64,000 nt of DNA from Gammaproteobacteria bacterium (GTDB lineage Bacteria > Pseudomonadota > Gammaproteobacteria > Pseudomonadales > Oleiphilaceae), in contig PDSQ01000026.1 of the NCBI GenBank assembly GCA_002747055.1, forward strand, positions 62,001-126,000, in the 5' to 3' direction. Every line of letters starts with the position of its first letter. Position 1 is the stretch's first letter. This document shows, one piece after another, positions 42,312 through 53,345 of this stretch. Made by a program: the position numbers and the translations under genes. The notes under the pieces are model-generated. The model was not told the origin of the DNA and ran no database searches. It worked only from the letters and a program-made list of their open reading frames with translations.

Positions 42312-43088
42312 TCAGGCAGCATCGATAGTTTTCCGTACTTTGTCAAGATCCGCCCATGTATCGACACCCTTTGGCGGTGCCTCATCAGCGACCTCAACAT
42401 GGATTTTTTCACCATTGTACATTGCCCTGAGCTGCTCGAGTCGCTCAATCTCCTCATGCGGACTGGCCGGCCATTGCACAAAATTTTTTAACAAGTTAAC
42501 CCGATAAGCATAAATACCAATATGGCGATAAAAACAATGGCCTTTTGGCATTTCAGCACCACTGTCACGAATAGACAAATCAGCGAAGCTGTCTCTCGGC
42601 CAGGCAATCGGAGCGCGGCTGAAATACATGGCCATACCATCGACAGCAAATACGACTTTAACCACATTCGGATCTAGAAAATCGCTAACGTCAGTGATTT
42701 CCTCGCATAATGTGGCAATGGCGGCGGCAGGCGCCGCTGCCAGATTATGCGCAACCTGATTGATAATGCCTGGAGGGATAAGCGGTTCGTCACCTTGCAC
42801 ATTCACGACAATATCATCCGGATAAAACCCCAACGTGGTTACTACCTCTTCCAGTCGATCCGTTCCCGAAGGGTGATCCGTCGATGTCATCACAGTTTCA
42901 GCACCGAATGCCCTGGCCACTTTTTCGATGCGCACATCATCAGTGGCAATGACAACGCGGGAAGCCTCGCTCGCAAGTGCTTTTTCATACACATGCTGAA
43001 CCATGGGTTTACCGGCAATATCCAATAACGGCTTACCAGGCAATCGGGTCGAAGCGTAACGGGCGGGGATAATAACGGAAAATGACAT
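42312..43088 (-). CDS. kdsB: 3-deoxy-manno-octulosonate cytidylyltransferase
   Basis: [54 protein letters not shown]. Confidence 0.96.
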   Translation of the reverse strand: MSFSVIIPARYASTRLPGKPLLDIAGKPMVQHVYEKALASEASRVVIATDDVRIEKVARAFGAETVMTSTDHPSGTDRLEEVVTTLGFYPDDIVVNVQGDEPLIPPGIINQVAHNLAAAPAAAIATLCEEITDVSDFLDPNVVKVVFAVDGMAMYFSRAPIAWPRDSFADLSIRDSGAEMPKGHCFYRHIGIYAYRVNLLKNFVQWPASPHEEIERLEQLRAMYNGEKIHVEVADEAPPKGVDTWADLDKVRKTIDAA

Positions 43089-43104
43089 CAGAAAACCTTT
43101 ACCC

Positions 43105-43287
43105 TCAACCCAAGCGTTCATCGGTATCGAGCGTTCGCGCCTCCGACTCCAGCATAACCGGGATATCACCCCTGATTGGGAACGCGACACCATCCACTCG
43201 GCATATCAATTCATTTTTTTCGTGGTTAAAGTCCAAATCTCCCTTACACAAGGGGCATACCAGAATGGACAACAGTTTTTTATCCAA
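43105..43287 (-). CDS. Trm112-family protein (YcaR-like)
   Basis: [18 protein letters not shown]...[22 protein letters not shown]; between kdsB and lpxK. Confidence 0.93.
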   Translation of the reverse strand: MDKKLLSILVCPLCKGDLDFNHEKNELICRVDGVAFPIRGDIPVMLESEARTLDTDERLG

Positions 43288-43346
43288 TGAAATTTCTCCA
43301 TTTGTGCTATTTGTTTAGCCTCTGTCTGCCTTGCAGCATACCAGCA

Positions 43347-44390
43347 CTAGCCTATTTCGTCGATAAGCTGTTTCGCCACCAGTTCAGGCAACTCTGCCTC
43401 GACAACCAGGCACCACATTTGATCAGTCGCAAAGACGGCACATTTTACCGCATCTTTTTCTGTCATAATAATGGGCAACGTTTCAGCGAACGCAAAATCT
43501 GTCGCCTGAAAAGCGTGATGGTCAGGAAAAACATGCGCGGTGAACTGAATTTCCAGCCCGCTCAGCGTATAAAAAAACCGTTGCGGATTACCGATACCGG
43601 CCACTGCATGAACACACATCCCCGCAAACGAATCAATTTCAGCCACCTTGTTTGTTTTTAAATTGACCAATCGATGCGGCACCAAACAAATACGGCACAA
43701 TCTATTTGCCGGTAAATCAGGCAAAGCGGGTGTTTTACCGACAACTTGTTTCTGTTGGTTGATCACCACAGCGTCTGCGCGAAACAGTCTTCGGAGAGGC
43801 TCGCGCAACGGGCCTGCAGGAAATGGCCAACCATTACCCACTCCGCGCTGGCCATCGATCACGACAAACTCCTTGTTGCGTGCCAGACGATAGTGCTGTA
43901 ATCCATCATCGCAAATAACGACGCGAACAGGGTATTTTGCCAACAGTGCTTTGGCTGCTGCGACACGATCCGGACCGACAAACACTGGACGTGAACCGAT
44001 CCGGTACTTCAGCATAAGCGGCTCGTCACCACACTGCGCAGCGGAAGTCGTTTCAGTCACCTCCAAAGGATAATGATCCGATACGCCACCGTAACCCCGG
44101 CTCACTATGCCATAAGAGATAGATTGCTTCTCGAAAAACTGACATAAAGCCAGGGTGAACGGCGTTTTGCCGGTACCCCCGACTGAGATATTCCCGACAA
44201 CGATAACAAAGGCGTCCACTTTGCATTGATGAAATACTCCGAACTGATAGGCTGCCGAGCGAAGCGTCGCAATTATCAGATAGATGAATGCAACCGGAGC
44301 GAGACCAACTATCAGTAAACAATCCCGAAAGCGTTTTGGCCTGTACCAGACGTCGTTTATCGCTTGTTCTAGTTGACCTCTGTCGAACAT
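43347..44390 (-). CDS. lpxK: Tetraacyldisaccharide 4'-kinase
   Basis: VVGNISVGGTGKTPFTLALC; RGYGG; DDGLQHYRLARNKEFVVIDGQRGVGNGWPFPAGPLREP. Confidence 0.96.
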   Translation of the reverse strand: MFDRGQLEQAINDVWYRPKRFRDCLLIVGLAPVAFIYLIIATLRSAAYQFGVFHQCKVDAFVIVVGNISVGGTGKTPFTLALCQFFEKQSISYGIVSRGYGGVSDHYPLEVTETTSAAQCGDEPLMLKYRIGSRPVFVGPDRVAAAKALLAKYPVRVVICDDGLQHYRLARNKEFVVIDGQRGVGNGWPFPAGPLREPLRRLFRADAVVINQQKQVVGKTPALPDLPANRLCRICLVPHRLVNLKTNKVAEIDSFAGMCVHAVAGIGNPQRFFYTLSGLEIQFTAHVFPDHHAFQATDFAFAETLPIIMTEKDAVKCAVFATDQMWCLVVEAELPELVAKQLIDEIG

Positions 44391-44392
44391 CT

Positions 44393-46132
44393 CTAAACAT
44401 CACTTCCGGTCATACCTAAGCGGTGCAGCTGGGCGTAATGGCCATCCTGAGCGAGCAGAGCCAGGTGAGTACCGACCTCGACAATTTTTCCTGAGTCCAT
44501 AACAACGATTTTGTCCGCTTTTTCTATTGTTGACAGGCGATGAGCGATAATCAGGGTGGTACGCCCTGCCATAACACGATCCAACGCTTCCTGAATTTGC
44601 TGCTCAGACTCATTGTCGAGTGCCGATGTCGCTTCATCCAGAATCAAAATCGGCGCATTTTTCAGCAGCGCCCTGGCGATGGCAAGCCGCTGCCTTTGGC
44701 CACCGGAAAGCAGAACACCATTGTCGCCAATTTGAGTCTGATATTGGGCTTGCATATCACGAACAAACTCGTCTGCATTGGCCAGTCTGGCCGCTTGTTT
44801 GATCGACTCTTCGGAGTGCTCTCCCAAAAGTTCGCCATAGCCGATATTGTTTGCCACCGAGTCATTGAACAAGGTGACATTTTGATTGACGACCGCGATC
44901 TGTTTACGCAGTGAACTCAACGTATATTCCTGAATCTCTCTGCCATCGATCAGGATCTGTCCTGCATCGGGTTGATAGAAACGGGGTAACAGGTTCACCA
45001 GAGTGGATTTCCCGCTACCGCTTTTGCCAACGAAGGCGACGGTTTCGCCCGGTTTGACTACAAGAGAAACATGGTCAAGGTTATTTTTGTCTGAAGAAGC
45101 ATAGCGAAACACCACGTTTTTAAATTCGATCGTACCGGTTATATTCGCTGCATCGAGTTGTCCGCTGTCTCGCTCCGTCAGATTATCCATCACACCAAAC
45201 AAATCCTGGGCAGCCGCCACACCGTTCTGAATGGTGGCATTGACCTGAGTAAGCTGACGTATGGGTTTGGCAATCGTCGATGCGGCAACGAAATAGGCAA
45301 TCAGTGCGCCTGCGGACATCTGGCCTCGCACATTATCACTCAATGCGATCCAAAGCAGAGTGGCAATGGACACCGCCACCAGACTTTGAATAACCGGCGT
45401 ACTGGCTGCTTTGGTCAACTCCATTTTCAGGCTTTGCGCCAGGTTGTTCCGGCTTGCGTGTTCAAAACGATCCCGTTCGTACTGCTCGCCGGAAAAGACC
45501 TTCACCTCCCGGTAACCATTGATCGCTTCTGAGGCGACGTGTGTGACATCCCCCATCGATGACTGTATCTTACGGCTTAAATGGCGAAACCGTTTGCTGA
45601 CATAATTGATAATCAGACCAATAAACGGCCCGATGCAAACAAAAATCAATGTCAGCTTCCAGTTTTGATACAGCATAAAACCGAACAGACCAATTACCGT
45701 CAGACCTTCCCGAACGGTAATGGTGATTGCGTTCGAGGCGGCACCCGTCAACTGTTCGACATTAAAGGTTATTTTCGATACCAGATGGCCAGCCGCGTGT
45801 TTGTCAAAGAAGTCACATGGCAAGACCAGATAGTGGTTAAATATTTCCGTTCGGATTTTATGGACGACATTGCGTCCGACATATGCGATAAAGTAACCAC
45901 CCAAAAAGGCCCCGACACCCCGCATGACAAACACCCCGATAATGACGCTGCAGACAAAAACTCTGCTGTCGTCTGAAGGTTGACTGATCGCCTGCTCCAA
46001 GTATTCCGTGAGCTTGGCCATAAGCACACTGGCACCGGCGTATACCCCGTTACCGATCACACTTAGCAAGAACGTAAACCAAAGCGGCTTGACGTATCTG
46101 AGTAACCGCCTATATACCTGAAAATTGGTCAA
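44393..46132 (-). CDS. msbA: Lipid A ABC transporter, ATP-binding/permease protein MsbA
   Basis: ABC TM domain; VGKSGSGKSTLVNLLPRFY; LLSGGQRQRLAIARALLKNAPILILDEATSALD; adjacent to lpxK. Confidence 0.95.
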   Translation of the reverse strand: MTNFQVYRRLLRYVKPLWFTFLLSVIGNGVYAGASVLMAKLTEYLEQAISQPSDDSRVFVCSVIIGVFVMRGVGAFLGGYFIAYVGRNVVHKIRTEIFNHYLVLPCDFFDKHAAGHLVSKITFNVEQLTGAASNAITITVREGLTVIGLFGFMLYQNWKLTLIFVCIGPFIGLIINYVSKRFRHLSRKIQSSMGDVTHVASEAINGYREVKVFSGEQYERDRFEHASRNNLAQSLKMELTKAASTPVIQSLVAVSIATLLWIALSDNVRGQMSAGALIAYFVAASTIAKPIRQLTQVNATIQNGVAAAQDLFGVMDNLTERDSGQLDAANITGTIEFKNVVFRYASSDKNNLDHVSLVVKPGETVAFVGKSGSGKSTLVNLLPRFYQPDAGQILIDGREIQEYTLSSLRKQIAVVNQNVTLFNDSVANNIGYGELLGEHSEESIKQAARLANADEFVRDMQAQYQTQIGDNGVLLSGGQRQRLAIARALLKNAPILILDEATSALDNESEQQIQEALDRVMAGRTTLIIAHRLSTIEKADKIVVMDSGKIVEVGTHLALLAQDGHYAQLHRLGMTGSDV

Positions 46133-46314
46133 GGGTATTGTTGAATTTGTCGGAAAGGAGGTTTTTTTTATCGTCGTGAACCTTTTTTGTAGAATCAGTA
46201 GCGTTTATCTTGCTGCAATGCCGCGTCTATGACAAGCGCAATCTTTGAATATCTGCCGAGGGGCAGGTAAGACACGTGGTCAGACGGGTGAGTGTTTCGG
46301 ATACACCAAGCCAA

Positions 46315-46746
46315 TTAATTCGCGGAACCAGTGTCATCGGTACGCTGCGTGGTGATACTTAACTCGACAAAACCGAGCTTACCGGCCATATCCATCGCCC
46401 TGACCACATATTCATGGGGGGTTTTCGCATCTGCGGTAATAATAAACGGCAGTTTATTATTTGAATTGGAAATTTTAATAACTGCCTTGCGAAGTGTCTC
46501 CGCCTTGTTATTGACCAGGGGCCTCTCATTCACGACATAATTACCGTTGCGATCGATCACAACCTCGATCATTTCGCGTTCAGTCACTGCCCGCTCGCCA
46601 CTGGCTTCCGGTAATTCGATTTCCAGGCGACTCTCTTTGGTAAAAGTAGTAGATACCATAAAAAAAATCAGTAGCAGGAAAACGACATCGATAAGAGGGG
46701 TGAGGTTAACGGAAATTTCTTCTCCGGCCTGCCTTTTAAACTTCAC
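46315..46746 (-). CDS. exbD: Biopolymer transport protein ExbD/TolR family
   Basis: VNLTPLIDVVFLLLIFFMVSTTF; periplasmic domain; downstream of exbB. Confidence 0.93.
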   Translation of the reverse strand: MKFKRQAGEEISVNLTPLIDVVFLLLIFFMVSTTFTKESRLEIELPEASGERAVTEREMIEVVIDRNGNYVVNERPLVNNKAETLRKAVIKISNSNNKLPFIITADAKTPHEYVVRAMDMAGKLGFVELSITTQRTDDTGSAN

Positions 46747-47378
46747 GCCTTCACATCCTCGCCAAGGTCAATTTCTCGGTCACCGTGCACGACTTCCACC
46801 AACCTGATTGCCTCCTGTTCCATACTGACCACAATTTCATCGACTCGGCGAAGAAAGTGACGGTGAAATACCAATGCAGGTATAGCGACCGCGAGGCCCG
46901 ACGCCGTTGTTATCAATGCCTCTGAAATACCTCCGGCAAGAACCGCCGCGTTGCCGGTTCCTTCAAGCTGAATGGCGGCGAAAACCTTGATCATACCTAT
47001 TACCGTACCCAACAATCCCAACAATGGGGCGACAGCGGCAATGGTGCCCAGTGGCGATAAAAAACGCTCCAGGTCATGCACTATCTGGCTGGCCTCTTGC
47101 TGAATACTATCTCGCATCACATCCCGGCCATGTTTTGCATTTGCCAATCCGACCGCCATAATTTGGCCCAGCGGCGAGGACTCTCTCAATATACGTAGCT
47201 TCTTGGAATTGAGTTCTTTGTTTTTGATCCAGTGCCAAACCTCCTGAGCGTTTTTTTGAGGTGCGATTCGGGACACCCGCAACGTCCAGAATCGCTCAAT
47301 AACAATGGCCAATGCCATAACCGAACAAAATATAATGGGCACCATAATAATGCCACCGGGTTTGATAAGCTCCAGCAC
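46743..47378 (-). CDS. exbB: MotA/TolQ/ExbB proton channel family protein
   Basis: LSPLGTIAAVAPLLGLLGTVIGMIKVF; GGISEALITTASGLAVAIPALV. Confidence 0.94.
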   Translation of the reverse strand: MLELIKPGGIIMVPIIFCSVMALAIVIERFWTLRVSRIAPQKNAQEVWHWIKNKELNSKKLRILRESSPLGQIMAVGLANAKHGRDVMRDSIQQEASQIVHDLERFLSPLGTIAAVAPLLGLLGTVIGMIKVFAAIQLEGTGNAAVLAGGISEALITTASGLAVAIPALVFHRHFLRRVDEIVVSMEQEAIRLVEVVHGDREIDLGEDVKA

Positions 47379-47499
47379 CTATATTTCTCCTAATTCCTGA
47401 CTTCGTCTCATCACTGTGCCAGTCGCCACCGGAATCAACCGCTGCAAACTGCCATGCTATATTGAAATTTTAGCGAAAAAAAACCGATACTCTAATGAA

Positions 47500-49929
47500 T
47501 TATTCACGCAACCAGAATTTATTGTAGACTTTTCTTGTTTCCTGCACCTTCCAAGGCGAAGTTTTTACATTTTTCAAACTCTTCTCACCATTCCAGGAAA
47601 GATGAACCGCACCCGATTCAGCCGTATTGTAGGTAGCAGCGCCAAAATACTGGAGACGTTGCAATACGTCCTTGTGAGGATGGCCAAACTTGTTCATATA
47701 TCCTGATGAAATAATAGCTATTTTCGGCCTGACATGCTTTAAAAAAGCCCAGGTTGAACTGGTTTGACTACCATGATGCGGAACGATCAACACATCCGAA
47801 CGCAATTCTTTGCCATATCGCCTGACCAAAGCGAATTCAACCTCTTTCTCGATATCGCCTGGTATCAAAACCGATACCCCGGCTATTTCGACTTTGATAA
47901 CGCAAGATGCGTTGTTCCCGGCAACATCGGCTCCCGGTTCCGGCCACAGCGCGCGGAATAGAAACTGTTTTTTTCTATATTCTACGCCACTGTAACAGTA
48001 TTCAGAAAGTCGGCTTCGATTTGATTCGCGCCGCAATAATTCACTTGCTTCTGCCGTCGACGGTTTAGATGACAGTAGCGTATCAACACCGATATTGCGT
48101 ATAAATGTTTGCCAGCCCCCGCTATGATCCAGATCCCAATGACTAATCACACTGAAATCAATGCTGGTCAAACCTCTGGCCTGCAAACCAGGCAATAGCA
48201 CCAAAGTGGCGATATCATAGGTATCCGAATAACGCACACCATAATCATAAACCATACGAACCGTTTTATCGTGCAATTCAACGGACAAACCCTGGCCGAC
48301 ATCATAAACGATAATCCCGTGATCTTGTTTGACAGAATCAATCGGATAGCAACAAAAAGCCAGCAATATGCCTGCCGCGAGACAGCGTATCTTCAGCGGT
48401 AACGGCAGTATCAGCCAAAGCACTAGAACAAGGATAACTAGCAACTGTAGCGGCCCGGTAAAACCCGCTATTGACAAGAACAGATCGAACTGGTGCAAAT
48501 AACTCAAATAGCCAATTATCAAACGATAGCCCATAGCAAAGAGAAACAAGACAAACTCATAGACAGACTCATCCATAAAACTGACCACACCAGCCAAAAA
48601 ACCCAGTGGCAGCATTACTGCGCCAAAAAAGGGAACTACCAGTCCATTGGCCAGCACAGAAACCAGGGAAACCTTCATTCCCAGGAGCAACATAAGCGGC
48701 GCCAGGCCCAGAAATAACACAACATGGGGCTTGCACAGACGGACTGGCCATGGCGACGGAATTGGTCGGGCGGAATGGGTCAGGAGCAACAAGAAGACGG
48801 CATAAAAAGAAAGCCAGAAGCCACCATCCAGTACACTGGAAGGCTGAATCACCAGCACAATAGAAAAAGTCACACAGAATACCCAAATAATGGGTCGACA
48901 CAGGATTACAAACATCAAAGAACCAAACAGAAACATTAAACATGCCCGGGTCGTTGGCACGGTAAAACCGGCAATTGCGGTATACGCAAATACCGGCAGG
49001 ATCGCGATCAGTGCAGCGGCTCTCACTACTCCGGGTCGCCGATTCGGGAATAAACGGGCCAGTAAAAAGCGCGATAATTTAACCGCCAAAAAGCCGATAA
49101 AACCGATATGAAGACCGGATATCACGAGTAAATGACCGACTCCGGTTTCGTTGAATAACTGTTTGGCTTCGGCACTTATCGCTGACTTATTACCCATTAC
49201 GATAGAATGAAAGAACCCGAGATAATCACCCTCGTGTTTATTGACTTCGTTTTGGTTTTCACTGAAGTTAGCGAAACGGCTCACCAGGGAATTGCGCCAC
49301 AGCCAATAGCGACAGCTTATGCCACAGGCTGACTTAGCAGCGGACAAAGACGAAAGCACATAACCGGTACCGGAATAGCCATGCGCGAACAACCAGGTTT
49401 CATAGGAGAAGCCATGCTTATTCACCACACCATTGGGCGGTTTTAGTTTCGCATAAAGCGTTAATACTCCCTGAAACCGGGCAGAATTAGCTCTATTCAC
49501 GCTATTTCGAGCGCCCTCGTCAGGCAAGTAAAAAGACAGTCGAAGCTTGGAATAACGATCACCGGTTTTACTATCACCAGCGGAATTCTCGACAACCGTG
49601 CTGACATCACAAAAATCAAAGACTATCTTGTTGCTATACTGAACAGGTAACGAGCAGACATACCCCTGAAGCAGCCGAGGTCGATTTAGACCAGCTCGAT
49701 CACTTGACGGCAGTTTGACTTGATGGTCGATCTGGTACTCAGCCTGCATTGCGGCGTACAAGATACCCAGCAGGAAAAAACTCAGGGGCCGCGTCAATCT
49801 TGCCAAAAAAGCAAAAAACGTGATCGTCAGCAAAAAAGGGAAACAACCCGGCTCTGGTAAACGGCCAAAGCAATACAGTACTATAACACCAGACGAAAAA
49901 GCGATAGAAAATATTAACACATCAACCAT
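47500..49929 (-). CDS. comEC: DNA internalization-related competence protein ComEC/Rec2
   Basis: Competence domain VGHLLVISGLHIGFIGF; metallo-beta-lactamase-like SHWDLDHSGGW, IVPHHGSQTSS. Confidence 0.94.
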   Translation of the reverse strand: MVDVLIFSIAFSSGVIVLYCFGRLPEPGCFPFLLTITFFAFLARLTRPLSFFLLGILYAAMQAEYQIDHQVKLPSSDRAGLNRPRLLQGYVCSLPVQYSNKIVFDFCDVSTVVENSAGDSKTGDRYSKLRLSFYLPDEGARNSVNRANSARFQGVLTLYAKLKPPNGVVNKHGFSYETWLFAHGYSGTGYVLSSLSAAKSACGISCRYWLWRNSLVSRFANFSENQNEVNKHEGDYLGFFHSIVMGNKSAISAEAKQLFNETGVGHLLVISGLHIGFIGFLAVKLSRFLLARLFPNRRPGVVRAAALIAILPVFAYTAIAGFTVPTTRACLMFLFGSLMFVILCRPIIWVFCVTFSIVLVIQPSSVLDGGFWLSFYAVFLLLLTHSARPIPSPWPVRLCKPHVVLFLGLAPLMLLLGMKVSLVSVLANGLVVPFFGAVMLPLGFLAGVVSFMDESVYEFVLFLFAMGYRLIIGYLSYLHQFDLFLSIAGFTGPLQLLVILVLVLWLILPLPLKIRCLAAGILLAFCCYPIDSVKQDHGIIVYDVGQGLSVELHDKTVRMVYDYGVRYSDTYDIATLVLLPGLQARGLTSIDFSVISHWDLDHSGGWQTFIRNIGVDTLLSSKPSTAEASELLRRESNRSRLSEYCYSGVEYRKKQFLFRALWPEPGADVAGNNASCVIKVEIAGVSVLIPGDIEKEVEFALVRRYGKELRSDVLIVPHHGSQTSSTWAFLKHVRPKIAIISSGYMNKFGHPHKDVLQRLQYFGAATYNTAESGAVHLSWNGEKSLKNVKTSPWKVQETRKVYNKFWLRE

Positions 49930-49980
49930 CCTTGGTTTGTTTTTTTGTTTTAAAAGAACCCGATCTACAGAAAAAGCGCC

Positions 49981-50514
49981 ATGCCGAAAAACTTTATTAA
50001 GAAGTACAGTCCAACCCCGGATAAAATCAGGGAAATCAAGGCACTACACGTTCTAGGTGACGTTTTACATGAGCCTAACTTATGGCATATCAACCGCCAC
50101 TCGGTCTCAAAAGCCTTCCTGGTAGGCATATTCTGGTGCTTTATCCCGGTTCCCATGCAAATGGTCGCTGCTGCATTTTGCGCCATTTGGATCAACTGCA
50201 ACCTACCAATCTCTGTTACCCTGGTATGGATCAGCAACCCGGTAACCATGCCACCGATGTTTTATTTCAATTATCTTGTCGGAGCCTATATTCTCAATCG
50301 TCCCACTGCAGAATACGACTTCCAGCTTTCCTGGCAATGGCTGTCAGACAAACTGATTGAAGTCGGCCTGCCCCTGTATTTAGGCTCCCTGGTCGTTGCC
50401 GTCTTTTTTGCAGTTGTCAGCTACGGCATCATTCAGTTTCTATGGCAAAGAAAAGTAAGAACGAACTGGGGCAAGCGTCATCAGCAACGTGGAGACATCA
50501 AAAAACAGAGTTGA
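49981..50514 (+). CDS. DUF2062 domain-containing membrane protein
   Basis: SVSKAFLVGIFWCFIPVPMQMVAAAFCAIWINCNLPISVTLVWISNPVTMPPMFYFNY. Confidence 0.88.
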   Translation: MPKNFIKKYSPTPDKIREIKALHVLGDVLHEPNLWHINRHSVSKAFLVGIFWCFIPVPMQMVAAAFCAIWINCNLPISVTLVWISNPVTMPPMFYFNYLVGAYILNRPTAEYDFQLSWQWLSDKLIEVGLPLYLGSLVVAVFFAVVSYGIIQFLWQRKVRTNWGKRHQQRGDIKKQS

Positions 50515-50591
50515 AATCGCTTCGTCTTCCAGCCTTTATCTTAACGCTTTCGCTCTCAAAGCTATCTCTGTCGAAGCCATGCCTGTTGACG

Positions 50592-51275
50592 CTAGCCATT
50601 CGTCAATTTCAAATTACCCGCTTCGAGCCGGTATACCTTTTCAACAGAATCAGCCACGTTGCTGTCATGGGTTACCAAAACAAAGCTGGTTGTAAAATCC
50701 CGGGTCAACTGCCATAACAGGTGTTTGACACTCTCTGCCGTAGCTTCATCGAGATTACCCGTTGGCTCATCCATTAGTACGCAAGACGGATTGTTAATCA
50801 ACGACCTGGCTATCGCCACTCGCTGACGCTCACCACCGGACAACTGGGCAGGCTTGTGACTCAAACGATCTTGCAATCCAACTTTGCCAAGCAGCTCGAC
50901 CGCTCTAGCTTTTCCTTCTTTTATTCCTCCACCAATCAATAGCGGCATACAAACGTTTTCAAGCGCCGAAAATTCCGGCAGCAAATGATGGAACTGATAA
51001 ACAAAACCCAACTGTTTATTTCTGATCAAACAACGTTGTTTTTCACTTAATGACTGTAGATCATCACCTTTCAATCTGACACAACCACAGGTCGGCGCAT
51101 CCAAACCACCCAAAATATTGAGCAATGTGGTTTTCCCCGCACCAGAGCTGCCGACAATTGCCACTGTCTCGCCAGCGGCGATTGAAAAATCGATATTTTT
51201 GAAAATAGTCAGACCATTCTTGAAATCGCCATAGGTTTTTTCCACGCCTGCGCAAGCCAGAATGCTATTACTCAT
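50592..51275 (-). CDS. lolD: Lipoprotein-releasing ABC transporter ATP-binding protein
   Basis: VGSSGAGKTTLLNILGGLD; LSGGERQRVAIARSLINNPSCVLMDEPTGNLD; adjacent to LolC/E. Confidence 0.94.
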   Translation of the reverse strand: MSNSILACAGVEKTYGDFKNGLTIFKNIDFSIAAGETVAIVGSSGAGKTTLLNILGGLDAPTCGCVRLKGDDLQSLSEKQRCLIRNKQLGFVYQFHHLLPEFSALENVCMPLLIGGGIKEGKARAVELLGKVGLQDRLSHKPAQLSGGERQRVAIARSLINNPSCVLMDEPTGNLDEATAESVKHLLWQLTRDFTTSFVLVTHDSNVADSVEKVYRLEAGNLKLTNG

Positions 51276-52509
51276 ATCTCAACGCCTCCGCTGGTTGAAC
51301 ACGCGACGCTCTGTACGCCGGATAAACCGTCGCCAGCAAACTGAGAAGCAGGCCGGAACCGCATACAATCAAAACATCGAGCCATTGCAACTGGGATGGC
51401 AGATAACTGATAAAATAAACATCCGCAGGCAAAAACTGATGATCCGTGACTCGCTCCAACCAGGCAATGATAGCACTGACATTCAATGCCAATACAACAC
51501 CAGCCAGAGTACCGACAATGGTCCCTACCACGCCGATGACTGCACCCTGAACAATGAAAATTGTCATAATCTCGGAAGGTCTGGCTCCCATTGTTCTCAG
51601 TATTGCAATATCAGATCGTTTATCGGTTACCACCATCACCAGCGTCGACACGATATTGAACGCCGCGACCGCTACAATCATCATCAGCAACAAACCAATC
51701 ATGGTCTTTTCCATTCGGATCGCCTGAAACAGATTGCCATGAGTGCGTGTCCAGTCAGAAGCATAGTATTGCTCAGACAAATTACGCGCCAACTCCCAAG
51801 ACACTTGCGGCGCCTCAAACAGGTCGGTCATTTTCAGCCGAATGCCATGAACATAACCAGGCATTCTAAGCACCTTGGCCAGATCGTCCAAATGAGTTAT
51901 CGCAAGGCTTGCATCCAGTTCGGCACCAACCTCAAACACTCCTTTCACAGTAAAACGCTTGAGCCTGGGAAAAACACCCGCCGGGGTCACCGCCGCCTCC
52001 GGGAAAACGACCGTCACCTTATCACCCACATCGACGCGCAACGACCTCGCCATAATCGCCCCTAGAATGATACCAAATTCTGCCGACTTCAATTGGTCAA
52101 GATTACCTTGCCGCATATGGTTTTCAATGATAGAGACAGCCCGTTCCTCATCTGGCAATATGCCATTGAGCATTACGCCCTGCGCCTGGCCGCCCTGGGC
52201 TATCATGCCCTGCGCCTGAATAAAAGGGGCCGCAGCGATCACCTTGGGGTGTTTAGCCACCTGCTCATCAACCATTTGCCAATCACTGATATTGTCATAA
52301 CTTCGGATGACCGCATGCGGCACCATGCCAAGAATCCGCTGTTTCAGTTCCCGGTCAAAACCATTCATCACGGAAAGAACCGTAATCAATACAGCAACAC
52401 CAAGCATCAGACCAAGCATCGAGGTAAGCGAAATAAATGAAATGAAATGATTTTTGTTCTTCGCGGACGTATAGCGTATACCGATAAAGAGCGGATATGG
52501 ATTATACAT
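51268..52509 (-). CDS. Lipoprotein-releasing ABC transporter permease (LolC/LolE family)
   Basis: IGIRYTSAKNKNHFISFISLTSMLGLMLGVAVLITVLSVMNGFDRELKQRIL; FtsX-like C-terminus YPAYRASRVQPAEALRYE. Confidence 0.94.
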   Translation of the reverse strand: MYNPYPLFIGIRYTSAKNKNHFISFISLTSMLGLMLGVAVLITVLSVMNGFDRELKQRILGMVPHAVIRSYDNISDWQMVDEQVAKHPKVIAAAPFIQAQGMIAQGGQAQGVMLNGILPDEERAVSIIENHMRQGNLDQLKSAEFGIILGAIMARSLRVDVGDKVTVVFPEAAVTPAGVFPRLKRFTVKGVFEVGAELDASLAITHLDDLAKVLRMPGYVHGIRLKMTDLFEAPQVSWELARNLSEQYYASDWTRTHGNLFQAIRMEKTMIGLLLMMIVAVAAFNIVSTLVMVVTDKRSDIAILRTMGARPSEIMTIFIVQGAVIGVVGTIVGTLAGVVLALNVSAIIAWLERVTDHQFLPADVYFISYLPSQLQWLDVLIVCGSGLLLSLLATVYPAYRASRVQPAEALRYE

Positions 52510-52658
52510 GGGTAATAATTATCCAGTGACGATGTATATGGAAGCGATACCTATCAACCTGTTCAAAGCGGTAAAGTGATTGACCACATAACAATTGGAG
52601 ACAATGACACAACCCCGATTATATAAAGTGCTAAACTATGCCATAAATCAACGATAAA

Positions 52659-53270
52659 TTGCTATCTATGAGAGCCATGCGAAACATGCCCAACCAAGAT
52701 ACTGCCAGCGAACCGGATCGACGAAAATACTTTCGAGTCGCCTGCGATGCAACGATAGAGATAAAACCTAGAACAGATGATCCGGCAGATTCCGGGAAAA
52801 TAAACGACTTATTTACTCTGTCAAAATGGTTCAACTTGAGAGCGGCAATGAGCAGCCTCGATCTGGAAGCGAATCATTTGATCCGGCAGATATCAGAGAA
52901 CGATAAAAACATCGGTCAATTCTTACAAATCATTAACCAAAAAGTTAACTTGCTGGCCAATATTATTGTTGAAAATCAACAAGCCGACGAACAGGACACA
53001 GTGACGCGCATCAATATCAGTGAAGGCGGCATAGCCACACCTTACCCACTCAGCTTTGAAGAGGATTCTCTTGTGGCTGCAAAAGTCACGCTTTTGCCGG
53101 ACGGACTTGGTTTACTCCTTCCGTGTCGAATAAAAGCATGCCAGAAAACAGACTCAGACCCACTGTATCAGCTAAACCTGGGGTTCGAGAATTTAGATCA
53201 ATCCGTACAACAAATCGTTTCTCGATTTCTGGCCAAAGAACAACGGCGCCAATTAGCGAAAAAAACCTGA
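52659..53270 (+). CDS. PilZ domain-containing protein (c-di-GMP-binding candidate)
   Basis: RRKYFRV (RxxxR) and NISEGGIATPYP (N/DxSxxG), FLAKEQRRQ C-terminus. Confidence 0.78.
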   Translation: MLSMRAMRNMPNQDTASEPDRRKYFRVACDATIEIKPRTDDPADSGKINDLFTLSKWFNLRAAMSSLDLEANHLIRQISENDKNIGQFLQIINQKVNLLANIIVENQQADEQDTVTRINISEGGIATPYPLSFEEDSLVAAKVTLLPDGLGLLLPCRIKACQKTDSDPLYQLNLGFENLDQSVQQIVSRFLAKEQRRQLAKKT

Positions 53271-53345
53271 GCCGATAAGCACAGAATTCAGGAGCCCGAT
53301 CACCGGCTCCCCAACACCGATGCATCAAGCCGGGAGCAGACACCA

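Noticed and set aside
51262-52065. 267-aa plus-strand ORF opposite the LolC/E permease
   Set aside because: Antisense to a conserved gene; composition (Arg/His/Gln-rich) typical of shadow translation.
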